The notes beneath the pieces were generated by a model that was not told the DNA's origin, made no database searches, and saw nothing but the letters and a program-made list of their open reading frames with translations. Made by a program: the position numbers and the translations under genes. From assembly GCF_027580225.2 (NCBI RefSeq), contig NC_073356.2:3410001-3474000 (forward strand): 64,000 bases of DNA. Direction: 5' to 3'. The DNA is from Misgurnus anguillicaudatus. Its lineage: Eukaryota > Chordata > Actinopteri > Cypriniformes > Cobitidae. Shown piece by piece: positions 34,626-46,828 of the stretch (within the stretch, counting starts at the first letter, position 1; each line of letters begins with the position of its first letter).

Positions 34626-34789
34626 CTTAATCAAATGCTTTTAGGGGCGGTTTTCCAGACAGGGATTAGACTACTCCTAGACTAAAATAAATATAAGAGC
34701 TGTCCAAACTGAAAACATCTTGCACTGACATATTTTAAAATACATCAGTGCCCTTTGTTTTGCCTCAAAATGCACACAAGTAATGTTTT

Positions 34790-35150
34790 TCACGAGTTCA
34801 CACTTACAAATAAGTTAAAAGAATTAAATTAGTAAACGTATTTGGCGTGCTGTCCGGGGAGGGGGCTCTGAGCAGGGAATGAGCCTGAAACACAGAGTAC
34901 CCCCCCCCCCCTCTTAAGGAAATAACTTGGTAAGTGAGAGGAGACGGGGTGGAGGAGGGATTCTGAAAGATGCGAAGGATTTTCAGTGAGTTCAGCTGTG
35001 ATTTATATATGGCTTGCTTTCGAGCTGATTGGGTGTATTGTTGATTACCGATTGAAAGCGGCTGGTGCCATTGACTACTGATTGAAAACAGCTGAAGTCA
35101 CTTAGGTATTTTATTTTATATGTTCCTCCCGAACTTTGTTAATAAAACAT
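34790..35150. other. Unassigned insert within the outer MITE
   Basis: GC-variable sequence with a C12 run at 34901-34912, placed between two halves of the outer MITE. It has a TTAATAAAACATC stretch near its right edge. No terminal repeats or coding motifs recognised. Confidence 0.4.
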
Positions 35151-35654
35151 CATTTAGTAAGGCATGTTTGTTGAAACTAGTTATATTTCCTAATTAAACT
35201 AAGGTCTAGTCCTGGCTTAAAGGGATAGTTCGGCCAAAAACGATATTAAACCCATGATTTACTCACCCCCAAGCTGTCCGAGTTGCATATGTCCATCGTT
35301 TTTCAGACAAACACATTTTCGGATATTATAGAAAATATTTTAGATCTTTCTGTTGATTAAATGTAAGTTTACGGGGTCCAGCCATAATCCACGACCTTTA
35401 AGTACAAAAAAGTGCGTCCATACTATACAAATTACATCCAAGCGGCTCCAGGATGATAAACAAAGGTCTTCTGAGGGTAATCCGTGCGGTGTTGTTGTAG
35501 AAATATCCATATTTAAATTTTATTCATGTAATTAACTACCTTCCGGTAGCGCCGCCATCTTAGACTCAGGAGAGTATTAGCGTAGTGTACGCACTTGTTT
35601 TAGTGACGTATGACAAATTCGGAGGGCGGGGGGACAGAGCAGCAGCAGAGAAAC

Positions 35655-38032
35655 GATTGGAAAAATGGCGGCGTGAAGTTGACAGTGTGAGTGAATCAGT
35701 CCGTGAACAATTTTTATGAAACATGTAATTTAAAGTGCATCTCTTGTAATATTACCTAAATTCTACTCGAAATCACTCTTTGATTATTTAGGGGTCTATT
35801 TTGATACTTTTTTTATCTTTCATGTTTTCATTTTGGATGTTAATTGTCGTCATTTAGCCCTATCCTTTATTTAGAAGTTCATTAGTCAGGCCTACACATT
35901 CGAGTTACGTGCTCGAACTGTTGAAAGAACGTATATAAACTATGACAAAGGATAAAAAGCGTAAATCTAAACTGATGGATCCATCTCTGGAACTTGGTGC
36001 AAATGTTACTGTGGACTTCGACTCGTGCTCGGGTTCAGTTGTTCCTCTGCCTGAAACTCCGATAAAGGAACCAGCGCACAAAAAAGGCAAAAACGTTGAT
36101 GATGATGAAGATCTGCATTCCCCTTTAGCCATGATGATAATAACATCACTCAAGTCTGTCATCAATGAAAGAGCCGACATCCTCGATAAAGGCATCGAAG
36201 AGGTTAAGGTCTCTGTCGAATTTCTGACAGAAGAAATTAAAGATGTAAAGGGGCGTGTGGAACGAGTTGATAAACGGATGACAAATGCTGAAAAACGAAT
36301 CTGTGAATTGGAGAATAAAGTACAGGATCTCTCCAGATACAAAAGAAGATGGAATCTACGTCTCTACGGTTTACCTGAACAACCAGGAGAAAACATCAGG
36401 CAGAAGGTTCTGGATATATGCAATGCTGTTGTCCCAGCTTTTGCTGGTAAATGTCACGAGCTGATTGATGTGATACACCGTTTGGGAAAAGTAAAGAGCG
36501 ACGGCACTCTCCCATCTGGTCAAAAAAAACCTTGTGGAGTTATTCTTCAGTTCTCAATGCGTTATTTTCGGGATGCGCTCTGGAAAGCTGCAAAAAACTC
36601 TCATTATCTTGCTACGCATCACTTGCGTTTTGCAGAAGACTTGTCCCCCGAGGATCGCGTGCAGCGTAATAAACTTTGGCCACTTGTTGAGAAAGCCCGG
36701 CAGCAAGGGAACCGCGCCTACTTCGTTGGTCCAAAGGCTTACGTTGATGGCAAAGAACTTCTTTTGCAAGACATGGAGGTCGCTGATTGATTTGATTTAG
36801 ATGGTATTGCTAGTGGCATTGCTCTGCCTTTGTCGTCAAGGTCTTTGACTTAAGTTACAGCTTTTATTGTGATTTTCGACTTAAGTTACAGCCTTTGTCA
36901 TGGTTTTTGACTTAAATGACGGCTCTCAATTTTCAAAATCCTCATTGAAAGGTTAACAGTTTATTAGAAAGGACAAAGGGAAAGAAAAAAGGGAAGAGAG
37001 AAAAAATATATATGTTATTATTATTATTATTTTATTATTATTTATTTATTTTTAATTTTTTTACATTTTTTTCGTTCTCTCTCTCGATTTGACCCTAATC
37101 TATTCGTTTACGAGTAATTTTCTATTTACAGGTTGTCATGGTGTGACTCAATTGTTACAGTTCTGGTATTATATTGTTCTAATGTTTCCTAAACTTTCTG
37201 TTTGCTCAATTAATGCACGTGGGTTATGAAATGATGTAAAACGTAAAGCTATCTTTTTGTATGCTAAATCTCTTAGCTCTGATTTTTGTTTCATACAAGA
37301 GTCTCATGCAAACTCAAGTGATTTAAAATTTTGGAAATCACAATGGGGTGATGATTTATTTTCTTCTTATGGTTCTAATCTTTCAGCAGGAGTTTTAACT
37401 TTAAAGCACAAGTTTAAGGGTAAAATTATAGAGACAATCTCTGATCCTGAAGGTCACTTTCTTTTTATATTAGTTACCTTAAATCATTGTTTTTTTGTTC
37501 TCTGCAATATCTATGGATTTAACAATGCAAAAAATAACTTGAAACTGTTTAATTCAATAGAAACACACTTAAACTATTTTAAATCTAAATATTCTAATTT
37601 GTATATTATTTTGGGTGGAGACTTTAATGAAACTATGAACAGCTCTTTGGATAGATCACCACCTAGAATATCTAATGGATCATCAGGCCTATGTGAACTG
37701 ATTTCTGGTTTTGGTCTGACTGACATTTGGAGGGAAAAACATCCTCATGCTTCACAGTTTACCTGGTCTAACAGCTCTGGTTCATTGAGGTCTAGGATTG
37801 ACTTCTGGTTAATATCTGACTATCTATCTGATTATGTTGATAAGGTTGAAATTTTGCCTACTCCACTGTCCGATCATAAATCTATTTTTCTAGCATTTGA
37901 TAACTCATCTTACTCAAGAACATATAGTTCATATTGGAAACTAAACTCTGCTTTATTAGAGGATGAGGAAACATGTCTATCTATAATTTCTAAAATTCAA
38001 CTCTTTTTTAATAAAGCTCAAGCTGAAAAAAA
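35655..38032 (+). mobile_element. L1/Tx1-like LINE with intact 5' end and 3' truncation at an internal poly(A) site
   Basis: Plus-strand insertion flanked by an exact 14-bp duplication AGCAGCAGAGAAAC (35641-35654 and 38033-38046). It keeps a 5'UTR (starts GATTGGAAAAATGGCGGCGT), ORF1 and the endonuclease part of ORF2. It stops before the RT. AATAAA at 38010-38015 lies 10 bases before a run of A (38026-38033) that abuts the duplication. This is the footprint of a transcript cut and polyadenylated early and then inserted by machinery supplied in trans. Confidence 0.88.
35942..36790 (+). CDS. L1/Tx1-like ORF1 protein (nucleic-acid chaperone)
   Basis: 282 codons from ATG at 35942. Residues about 1-50 are basic and low complexity (MTKDKKRKSKLMDPSLELGA). 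About 60-130 form a heptad-patterned coiled coil (IEEVKVSVEFLTEEIKDVKG..VDKRMTNAEKRICELENKV). About 130-225 contain an RRM-like domain (RRWNLRLYGLPEQPGENIRQ, and GVILQFSMRYFRDALW), followed by a C-terminal domain (LRFAEDLSPEDRVQRNKLWP). This is the layout of L1-type ORF1p, which trimerises and coats element RNA. No stop or frameshift is visible. Confidence 0.9.
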   Translation: MTKDKKRKSKLMDPSLELGANVTVDFDSCSGSVVPLPETPIKEPAHKKGKNVDDDEDLHSPLAMMIITSLKSVINERADILDKGIEEVKVSVEFLTEEIKDVKGRVERVDKRMTNAEKRICELENKVQDLSRYKRRWNLRLYGLPEQPGENIRQKVLDICNAVVPAFAGKCHELIDVIHRLGKVKSDGTLPSGQKKPCGVILQFSMRYFRDALWKAAKNSHYLATHHLRFAEDLSPEDRVQRNKLWPLVEKARQQGNRAYFVGPKAYVDGKELLLQDMEVAD

Positions 38033-38063
38033 AGCAGCAGAGAAACTTCTTTACGCTGCGTAA
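37182..38063 (+). pseudogene. L1/Tx1-like ORF2, endonuclease portion only
   Basis: From ATG 37182 the frame reads MFPKLSVCSINARGL, then an in-frame TGA (37227-37229), and then stays open to 38063. It is an APE-type endonuclease: FCFIQESHA (catalytic glutamate in QES), YIILGGDFNET (GDFN), LTDIWREKHP, and LSDHKSIFL (catalytic SDH). The enzyme nicks target DNA for priming. The protein ends in the linker before the RT, because the element stops at a poly(A) run. The last 10 codons come from the target duplication and the foldback element. Without RT it cannot self-mobilise. Confidence 0.88.
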
Positions 38064-38467
38064 GCGCTCATCCTGAATGCGCATGAGACTAAGATGGCGG
38101 CGGTACCGGAAGGTAGTTAATTACGTGAATAAAATTTTAAATATGGATATTTCTACAACAACACCGCACGGATTACCCTCAGAAGACCTTTGTTTATCAT
38201 CCTGGATCCGTTTGGATTTAATTTGTGAAGGATGGACGCACTTTTTTTGTACTTGAAGGTCGTGGACTATGGCTGGACCCCGTAAACTTACATTTAAGCA
38301 ACAGAAAGATCTAAAATATTTTCTAAAATATCCGAAAATGTGTTTGTCTGAAAAACGATGGACATATGCAACTCGGACAGCTTGGGGGTGAGTAAATCAT
38401 GGGTTTAATATCGTTTTTGGCCGAACTATCCCTTTAAGCTCATCTCTGTCCGGGAAACCACCCCTTA

Positions 38468-39077
38468 AAATGATTTTTGTATTAGGATGTAAATACTCCC
38501 AACCAGGAGGGGGCGCTAGGTCCCGCGGATCGTCACAGTAAGCATAGTCCCGTGTTTGGGCTTATGTGAAGAAGAGGTTTTCACGGGGTCCGAAAACCCG
38601 AGGTCCGACCCGAGACCCGATCAGGTTCGGGTCTAAAAGTTTCACGCCTCCCTCTGACATGGGTCAGGTACAATAATCAGGTCTCGGGTTATTTAAAATG
38701 AATGCATTTTTGCCGAACGGACCCGAGAAGCCCTGAACTCTCACATGTGTGTGTCAATGTCCTTTTCAAACCTCTCCTCTGTTTGCAAAGAGCGCTTGCG
38801 ACATTGTGTGGCTGGCGATAGTTTAATTTTCGTTGAGACAGACATGTCAGATAATTTTAAATGTACATTTTAGCGGTTATCTTGGTGTCATCGTCATATA
38901 AACAAATGGAGCAGCTCGCCAAATTTGTTGGGAGGCCACCGGGGCTGCAGACTGCACACACGTCAGTTTACATTCGGGTCCAGGAGGGGTAAAAAACAAT
39001 GCCACTGGTTTGGGTGACGGGTTGCACTAGTGCTAGAATTGCTCTCAGATTTGAAAGATAAAATACATTGTTATAAA

Positions 39078-39150
<73 letters not shown>

Positions 39151-40280
39151 TTTAATTTATGTATCATTTATTTCAAATAATTTTGTTCTCTACGGGTGGG
39201 ATAAGAAACTCTTCTATACTAATTTAAAAGTGCCTTGCTTGTTACTGATATTAAAGCAATGCAGATAAGAAGTTTTATCTGAAATGCTTGTCCACTGAAA
39301 ATAAAGTTCTGATTTAGAATTAGCATAATTGCTTAGTTTTATAGTTAAAATCTTTACAGACAGGTTAATTGTATTGTGGTTTTTTAATAAAGGGCCAATA
39401 TAATTGTGTCATGAATATTTTTCTGACCACTTTTAATCAGGAATACAAATTGAATTTGTCATTAAAATCTCATTAACTTAAATGGTAAACCATTCCATCA
39501 TTTATGCGCCGCCATTGAAAATGCTTGTTGTCTCCTCTGTTCTTATGCTTAGACCGTGGAACATCAAGAAGCAACCGATTGGACGACCTCAATGATCTAG
39601 CCGAAGTATAGACATGTAGCAGGTAGTCATTAAGTGTATGTGTAAGTGTAAATACTCAGTCAAATAAAGTATTAACTACAGTGGTACAAATTTAACTTGT
39701 CATTAAAATATCAGTGTTAATACCATGTCAAATAATTTTAAATACCCAAACATGACAAAAGATTATACTTAACTTTATGAATGTGGACCAAACGTTGCAT
39801 GGCTTAATCTACCATTGTACTGTTCTTATTTAATTGTGAATCGTTCTCCAAATGCAACAAAATATAATAGCTTTTATAAAACTATTTGAGTATTAAAAGG
39901 GATGGTTCACCCAAAAATATAAATAATAATTGTCTTTATTACCTTTCTGGACATGAACAGTAAACAGTACGCAGATTTTCAATGAAGGGTCAACAAGCTC
40001 TCGGACTAAATGTAAAACATCTCAAACTGTGTTCCAAAGATGAACCGAGGTCTTACGAGTTTGAAATGACATGAGGGTTAGTCATTATTGACATTATCCC
40101 TTTAACACCTAATGACATTTTAATGACAAATGTAATATGTGCCACTGTAGTTGAGGTCAAGAAAACAGAGTATTAACACTAAATGAAATTTGTAAAGACA
40201 GAGACCAGAAGTGTGTTCTAAGAAACCGTCTACACTGTAAAAAAATTGCTGTAATTATGCTGCTGGTTGCCAGTAACTTA
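38468..40280. other. Unassigned intron-like sequence with a (TA)n microsatellite
   Basis: A TA dinucleotide run spans about 39083-39147. Around 38580-38750 the motif ACCCGAG and its complement (CGGGTC) recur, which looks like a hAT-type fragment without clear ends. No coding support. Confidence 0.5.
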
Positions 40281-40702
40281 CTGCATTGCAAAAAAATGAC
40301 CTTCTTACTTAGTATTTTGTCTTGTTTTCAGTAGAAATATCTAAAAAACTTAAATCAAGATGTATTTTCTTGATGAGCAAAATGACCCAAGAAAACAAGT
40401 CCAGTTTCTAGACGAAACTATACAATTTAAGTGAATTTGTGCTTGAAACAAGCAAAATTATCTGCCAATGGGGTAAAAATATTTTGCTTAAATTAAGGGT
40501 TTAGGTTTAGATTTATTTTCTCAACCTGGTTTTGGTTTTAAGTTTAAATTAACTTGTATTGTATATTTTTGGTCTAAAAACTACACTTATTTTCCTAGGT
40601 CATTTTGCTCATCAAGACAAAGCATCTTAATTTAAGAATTTTTAGATATTTTAACTAAAAACAAGACAAAATACTAAGTAAGAAAGTCATTTGTTGCAGT
40701 GT
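40281..40702. mobile_element. MITE with ~80-bp inverted arms
   Basis: The left arm (TTCTTACTTAGTATTTTGTC, then AAATATCTAAAAAACTTAAA) is repeated inverted on the right (GACAAAATACTAAGTAAGAA, preceded by TTAAGAATTTTTAGATATTT). Ends read GCATTGCAAAAAAATGAC and GTCATTTGTTGCAGTG. Non-coding. Confidence 0.75.
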
Positions 40703-41749
40703 GTAGAAGATAAAGAAGATAAAGATTTATGTTCATTTAACTTTAAACAAACTGTTGGCAGTAAATAACATTAATGTAAAATCTACAGTAAGTTAATGGC
40801 AATTTCTACAAAAATTATTTACAGTGGATGTTTTCCACATAAAACATCCTATATAATGTAAATAACATTTTGTGAAATGTGAGTTTGATTTTGGGACTTT
40901 AGCTAAGAACCAGCTTTTGCTTGGATAACTGCATTTACCTGTGTTCGCAGGTTCATACATACAGGTTTTAAATGCAACAAAGAGGTTTTGGATAACATAG
41001 CATTTTCTTCGTTTTTTATTGGTTGTCCCAGCCTACATATGGCTTAAAAGTACCTACAAATAGCTTTTTATCAGTATTTGAGAGAGATCTAGAAACTTTT
41101 AATCAGCCGTCCCAGGTGAAAAAGAAATATATTTAAATTGTGATAAATTGGAACAACTTTTAGTGCAATTTAAGTGTACTTTAAAATTAATTTGAAATGC
41201 ACTTCTCATACACTTGAAATACAGTTAAAACACATTTAAAGCTTAATTTTACTGTGCTTCAAGTACACTTCAATAGTAGTTCAGCATATTAGAAATATAC
41301 TAGCATTACACTAAGTGAAATGTACTAGCATTAGATTAATAAAAATGTACAGTATTAGTATTACACTACTGTTTTATTATAAAGCTTTTTATATTTAAAA
41401 AGTTATATTAAAATATGCAAAATCAGTAAATATTAAGACGCATATCCAGATTTTGAATTCAGAACTATTTAATATACATCATATTGTGTTGTGTACATTA
41501 CAAAAATATCTAAAGTAAATTAATCAAGCATAGAGACATACATAATCTCTTGACCAGAGAGAAACAATATAAAACAAATATCAGAGAAATGTAGTTACAG
41601 AGCTACTTGTTTTACAACATTAACATTACATGTATTAATGAAAAGTACACTATGAATATGCAATCACTGAATATTCATATACTCTAAAAAAAGAAACGGT
41701 GCTAATTAGCACTAAAAAGTGGTTGACTCGTATTCATAGGGGAACGATT
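40703..41749. other. Unassigned AT-rich sequence
   Basis: No supported gene or bounded repeat seen. Confidence 0.5.
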
Positions 41750-41753
41750 TTAA

Positions 41754-42270
41754 CTCATTCACCGCCAGCCTTTTTGAGAAAAGTTGCCCACCTGCATTTT
41801 TGTGATTTTAACAAAATTTTCACAAAATTCCTTGCAGGAAAAAATGTTTTCTATAAATATATAAACATACAAATTATATCAAATTAAAGAACACACCCTC
41901 TGCTTTCAAACAAGCAATAAACAAACAAACAAACAAACAAAATGGGGAAAAAACGTTTCATTATATATTTACTTTTTCCACTTAATTTAACCACTGAAAT
42001 ATGGATATTTCTCTTCAAAAATACAACATTTTGAGCAAAAAGATTAAAAAATTGCGTTTTTGTAAAGAAATTTATGTTAGAGATCAGACTCAGAATGACT
42101 ATCAAACATAAAGAGAGTTCAAATAAAACGTTATATTTTTTTAACTTCCGTTTTTGATAAATTCGTTTCGGTATTACACTTTCACTTTGAAATTCGTCCA
42201 GAAAGGCATACTTATTAGTTAAATATGAACTCATAAATGACGAGATAACTCGTCAATGGCGGTGAATGAA
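41754..42270. mobile_element. TTAA-flanked MITE (CTCATTCACCGCCA family)
   Basis: 517 bp bounded by CTCATTCACCGCCA and TGGCGGTGAATGAA, flanked by TTAA at 41750-41753 and 42271-42274. Short frames on either strand inside it have no domain and are not called. Confidence 0.8.
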
Positions 42271-42274
42271 TTAA

Positions 42275-42828
42275 GTGCCATATAGCACCTATGTAGTAGG
42301 CTAGCTGTGTAGCACATGTGTAGAACCCTATTGTGCTATATAGAACCGTATCACAAAAAGTTACTGAAAAAATGCCCAAGTGCAATGTAACCAACTTAAG
42401 ATAAACCTGCAAATAGCTGAACCAGAACACAAAACAGTTTAGATGGCACATGTTTAAGTGGAGGGCCACTTCTTCTTGCAATACAGACACTGTAGTGATT
42501 GTCTGCTTTATTACAAGGTCTGTGAAAAGGAAACAGAATATATACAAAATTAACCAATAATGAATGGCCTTAGTCAAACCAGTTTCTGTTTTAAAGCTCA
42601 TATGGGGGGCCCCATACATAGACTCGCCCTGGGCCCACAAATTTTCTAAAATCATCAACTGTATGTAATACACTTAACCAGCAATAGTTAGCCTGTCCGG
42701 AACCGAGCTGACTAAAATCACATCACTGTGTGACACTTGTGAAAGTCGGCACACCTCTGATCTACTGGCTGTTCTTCAACGTGATGTCCAGCTGATGCCT
42801 GACCAATGACCACCGGCAGAACCCGCTT
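42275..42828. other. Unassigned sequence
   Basis: A 152-codon minus-strand frame (42215-42673) overlaps the MITE boundary and has no recognisable motif, so I do not call it. Confidence 0.5.
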
Positions 42829-43530
<702 letters not shown>

Positions 43531-44640
43531 TTGTACATTTCCCTATCCATCTTTGAAATAAATTGGCATAGATATGCATGTATGAAAGTTTTGTTAACTT
43601 CTCAGTTTACCTTTTAAAGCTTTGACTGTGTCCTCGTCAAGCGTGTCAGTTTAATCCGTCACAGCACTCTACAAGTGGCAATGAAACTGCTTTTTACATG
43701 AATAACTCAAAAGGACAGAAATTAGTCACTTGGAATGGATGTGTTGCAAACGGTTTTCTTTCAAATCACTCATCATTTGTCCCGATTCAAAAATGTCAAT
43801 AGCAGTTGATCTGAAAAACAACAGGCAGGTAAATGATGATTAATTATGTTTTCTTTTTAAGAATGACTTACCACGAGTACAATAAATTTGAGATAAAATA
43901 ATATAATCAAACCCAGCCACAGCAGTTGTGCAATCTCTCATAAAAGTATCCCTTTTAACAATGTCATTTTTGAATCCATATGAAAAGAAATACATTTTAA
44001 CAACAAACTTACCACCAAGAATAAGTATTTCTAAGGGCTGTATCTTCATCTGTTTCTGTTTACTTCGACATTAGAAAATCTTGTCTCTGGTTGGTCATAT
44101 TGAATGTTGCTGTGCTAAAAAAAAGGAAATGTTTTAATGATTTCTGAAATATGTAAGAGAAATGCCTAGTCACAAAATAATGATGTTCCAATTACCACAC
44201 GCGACACCGACATATCGTTACATGAAGAAGCTGGGTTAAAATAAAGACAAACTGGAACGTTCTACTAGTTTAATAGTTAGATAAAAATGCGAAATTCTGT
44301 CATCACTTACCCTCGTGTTGTCTCGTTCATCTCCAAACAAAAACCTTTTCCCTCGATGTCAGATCCACTAAAACCGCTTACATTTTAAATCCGAGTTGTT
44401 TTATCTTAGTCCTCTGGTGAAACATGATCGCGATATAATTACGTTTAATGCGAGCAACCACATGCATGTCGTGAACTGCAGAACAAGAACTTTCAGACAG
44501 CACCGTAAACATAAGTATATTTTGAATACATTTAATACTACGCCTTTTTGACCTGGGATAAGATCACTTGGGCACCTCTAGTTGATGCCTTTAAATAATT
44601 ATGTTGTAGACAATAAAAGACACATCTCAAAAATGTACCA
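43531..44640. other. Unassigned, with splice-like exons on the minus strand
   Basis: On the minus strand, GAGACAACACGAGG followed by GTAAGT (44311) looks like a 5' splice site. TTTTTTTAG before CACAGCAACATTC (about 44118), closed by GTAAGT after CTTGGTG near 44010, looks like an internal exon. Reading frames are short and unrecognised. These may be extra untranslated exons of GPCR copy 1 or chance matches. Confidence 0.3.
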
Positions 44641-44729
44641 TTAATGTATTGAACACAACAATATGCATATCATTTCATTGACCCGTATATAAAAAGACAC
44701 AAATGATATATGAGATGACATGATCATAC

Positions 44730-44900
44730 CTGAAATTGTTAATCCACTAATAGGTCTGAAGATGTTGGTAATCTTGATGAAAATCACAGTGGTCTGCAAA
44801 TGACAGTAAACATAAATAGACAGAACAATTTTCATATCTAAAAACTGAGTGTATATCCACTTACAGGACTAAAGATGTTGCTCAGCAGTAGATAATGATA
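44730..44900 (-). other. Candidate 5' untranslated exon of GPCR copy 1
   Basis: Minus-strand sequence CAACATCTTCAGACCTATTA..GTGGATTAACAATTTCAG is followed by GTATGATCATGTCATCT at 44729. It matches the segment upstream of GPCR copy 2 (58322 onward), including the 5' splice site. A related piece recurs at about 44868-44892. If spliced to 34301 the intron is about 10.4 kb, against about 0.3 kb in copy 2. Confidence 0.45.
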
Positions 44901-44999
44901 TTTATGGTCTGTTGATGGTTCTTTTATAGTCGGAATAAACTCAGGAAATGTCTCTTGAAATGAAAAGTGATTCGGTTATTCAATGATCTGAAAGAAAAA

Positions 45000-45610
45000 A
45001 CCTCAAAGTTCCATTAAACATCATTGATCTGCTGTGCAGATTTAACCGCACACAACATAACTGACACAGACAATCAGCAATAAGCAAACAACACCCAGAT
45101 TAAGGGTAATACCAAGAGTTTTGAAATTGGACAATATGAAATGCAATTAAATACTGGCGAGACTATCAATACATGTGTCCACAAAGGCAACAAAGAAAAA
45201 CAAAAAGAAAACACAAAACGTTGCTTTATGAAACTTTGAAAATGAATGTTTTGGCTTTATCAAAATAGCTTCGCTTTGTAATTGCAATTATATTAATTTA
45301 TTGATCTAAATATTGCATAAATAAATAAAGCATTACAAAGCATTACTTATAAAGCATTACATTTCTCCTAGAGTACACTTTTTTGTCTCTCTCATTGGTC
45401 AGTGGTTCTAATGAATGATGCTACTTGACGTCTATACCAGATGTGTGCAGTAAAGGACAATAGAACTGAATATAATCAATGAGTGCGAGGCTTTTAAGTG
45501 CACAGTTTTACTCCAATTATCTTTAACCAACTGAAAATATGTAAGGTCAAGTAAACACTTTAAACAGTTTTAAAATGGGAAATGTCTAAATAAAATGGAG
45601 GTTTCACAAC
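45000..45610. other. Unassigned sequence
   Basis: No supported gene or bounded repeat. ACAAC at 45606-45610 is one half of a target duplication. Confidence 0.5.
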
Positions 45611-45995
45611 TGTAACGTGGGCTGCTTACACAAAGCGGGAGAGAGACGAATCCAAATGCAAGAAGGTTTATTTGAATAATCCCAAAAGGGCAGGCAAACA
45701 AATCCAATGGGAAATCTAAATAATCTAGGCAAGGGTCAAAACCATAAACATGAACAAGAATACCAGAACTATGAAACAATGACAAAACGCTTGGTAAGGT
45801 ACAGTAGCTGTAGCTGTTACACATACAATACTTCGCAGTGATACAGATTGAACCGGTTTTATATGGACTAACAGGAAGTTGAAAAGTGAAGCATGACATG
45901 ACCAGATTTCAAAATAAAAGACTGGAAACAGAACATGATATCAAAATAAAAGACCTGACAACAAAACAAACAGAACACAAAACAAACCCCTTACA
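45611..45995 (-). mobile_element. Solo LTR with exact 5-bp target duplication
   Basis: 385 bp bounded TGTAACG...CTTACA, flanked by ACAAC at 45606-45610 and 45996-46000. On the minus strand AAATAAACCTTCTTGCATTT near the end looks like an LTR polyadenylation region. No internal region or second LTR is present, so LTR-LTR recombination probably removed the rest. Likely a Gypsy-type LTR. Confidence 0.8.
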
Positions 45996-46000
45996 ACAAC

Positions 46001-46822
46001 GCAAGCGTGAGCAGCGCATGGGGAGAGCATTTGCCGCACGTGGCCATTGTGCTTTCACACCAGCTGCGATTGCAGTGCATACTGTGCAGTTTAATAACAG
46101 TATAAAAATCTCAAGTTCACACTACTTTATTTTACATGCATTAATGAGCAAAACCTCTTCAAGGCGCTTTTTAACGGTTAGTGTAATTTATATAACTGAT
46201 TTGTTTAATCCACATTGTTTTTGTGCTGTTGACTGTTTAAAACACACTTGGCATCAAATTCATCATTTTATTGTAAACTTCGCATCAATCCATGAGCATT
46301 TAAACCATAAACAATGCACTTTCACTTTAATTGAGCGTGAGCAGCAATAGAGCCAACGTCAAAACGATCGCCGCACTGCTGCTTCAGCAACGCTCCTGCC
46401 CCGTGTTGCGTGAATTAAGTAATCTCCTCCCATAAATGTCTGAAAGGGAAAGTCATAAAAATGCATATGCAATAAGGTCAGTCGTAAAAATAACTAGACC
46501 CCAGCTTTTTACCGCTAATTATTCATTGTGCGTCTTTAGGGGGCGTGCACACCAACGCTTTTACGCCCGCAGCCGGCGCATGTTTTCAATTGATTCCAAT
46601 GGAAGCTCTGCGTTTTTCAAATAAGCCAGCAGCTAGCTGATTTCTTCCGCGCTCAGCGCTGAGCACCGAAATTTTGACCACTTGTGTTGACTTTGAAGCT
46701 CTCTAAATTCATCTTAATTCAGATAGTACAACATTCAATTTCTTAAATATAAATATAAACATTTTAATATCTTTCTACTATGCTAGATTTAACCAACAGA
46801 AAATTAAAAAAACAGAAACCTA
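46001..46822. other. Unassigned; one MITE-like motif
   Basis: GGGGGCGTGCACACCAACGC at about 46540 resembles a terminus of a fish MITE. The matching opposite end is not found. A 154-codon frame (45886-46350) begins inside the solo LTR and shows no domain, so it is not called. Confidence 0.4.
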
Positions 46823-46828
46823 AGTACT

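Larger units (their letters stand above)
35221..38433. mobile_element. TTAA-flanked foldback element with ~350-bp inverted arms, carrying a LINE
   Basis: The left arm from 35221 (AGGGATAGTTCGGCCAAAAA) and the right arm ending at 38433 (TTTTTGGCCGAACTATCCCT) match for about 350 bp with small gaps. It is flanked by TTAA at 35217-35220 and 38434-38437. Without the LINE it would be about 0.83 kb, with only about 70-80 bp between arms. No transposase. TTAA duplication suggests piggyBac-like or other TTAA-specific mobilisation. Confidence 0.85.
34644..38467. mobile_element. Outer MITE of a four-level nest
   Basis: The left end AGGGGCGGTTTTCCAGACAG and right end CTGTCCGGGAAACCACCCCT are inverted relatives of about 25 bp. 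Left inner sequence (TTAGACTACTCCTAGACTAA) and CTAAGGTCTAGTCCTGGCTT before 35217 belong to the same element. Two insertions occupy its interior: an unassigned stretch at about 34790-35150 and the TTAA foldback element at 35221-38433. Confidence 0.7.

Noticed and set aside
42215..42673. 152-codon minus-strand frame
   Set aside because: Spans a MITE boundary and shows no recognisable motif.
45886..46350. 154-codon plus-strand frame
   Set aside because: Starts inside the solo LTR, has no domain and unusual composition, and no splice or promoter support.
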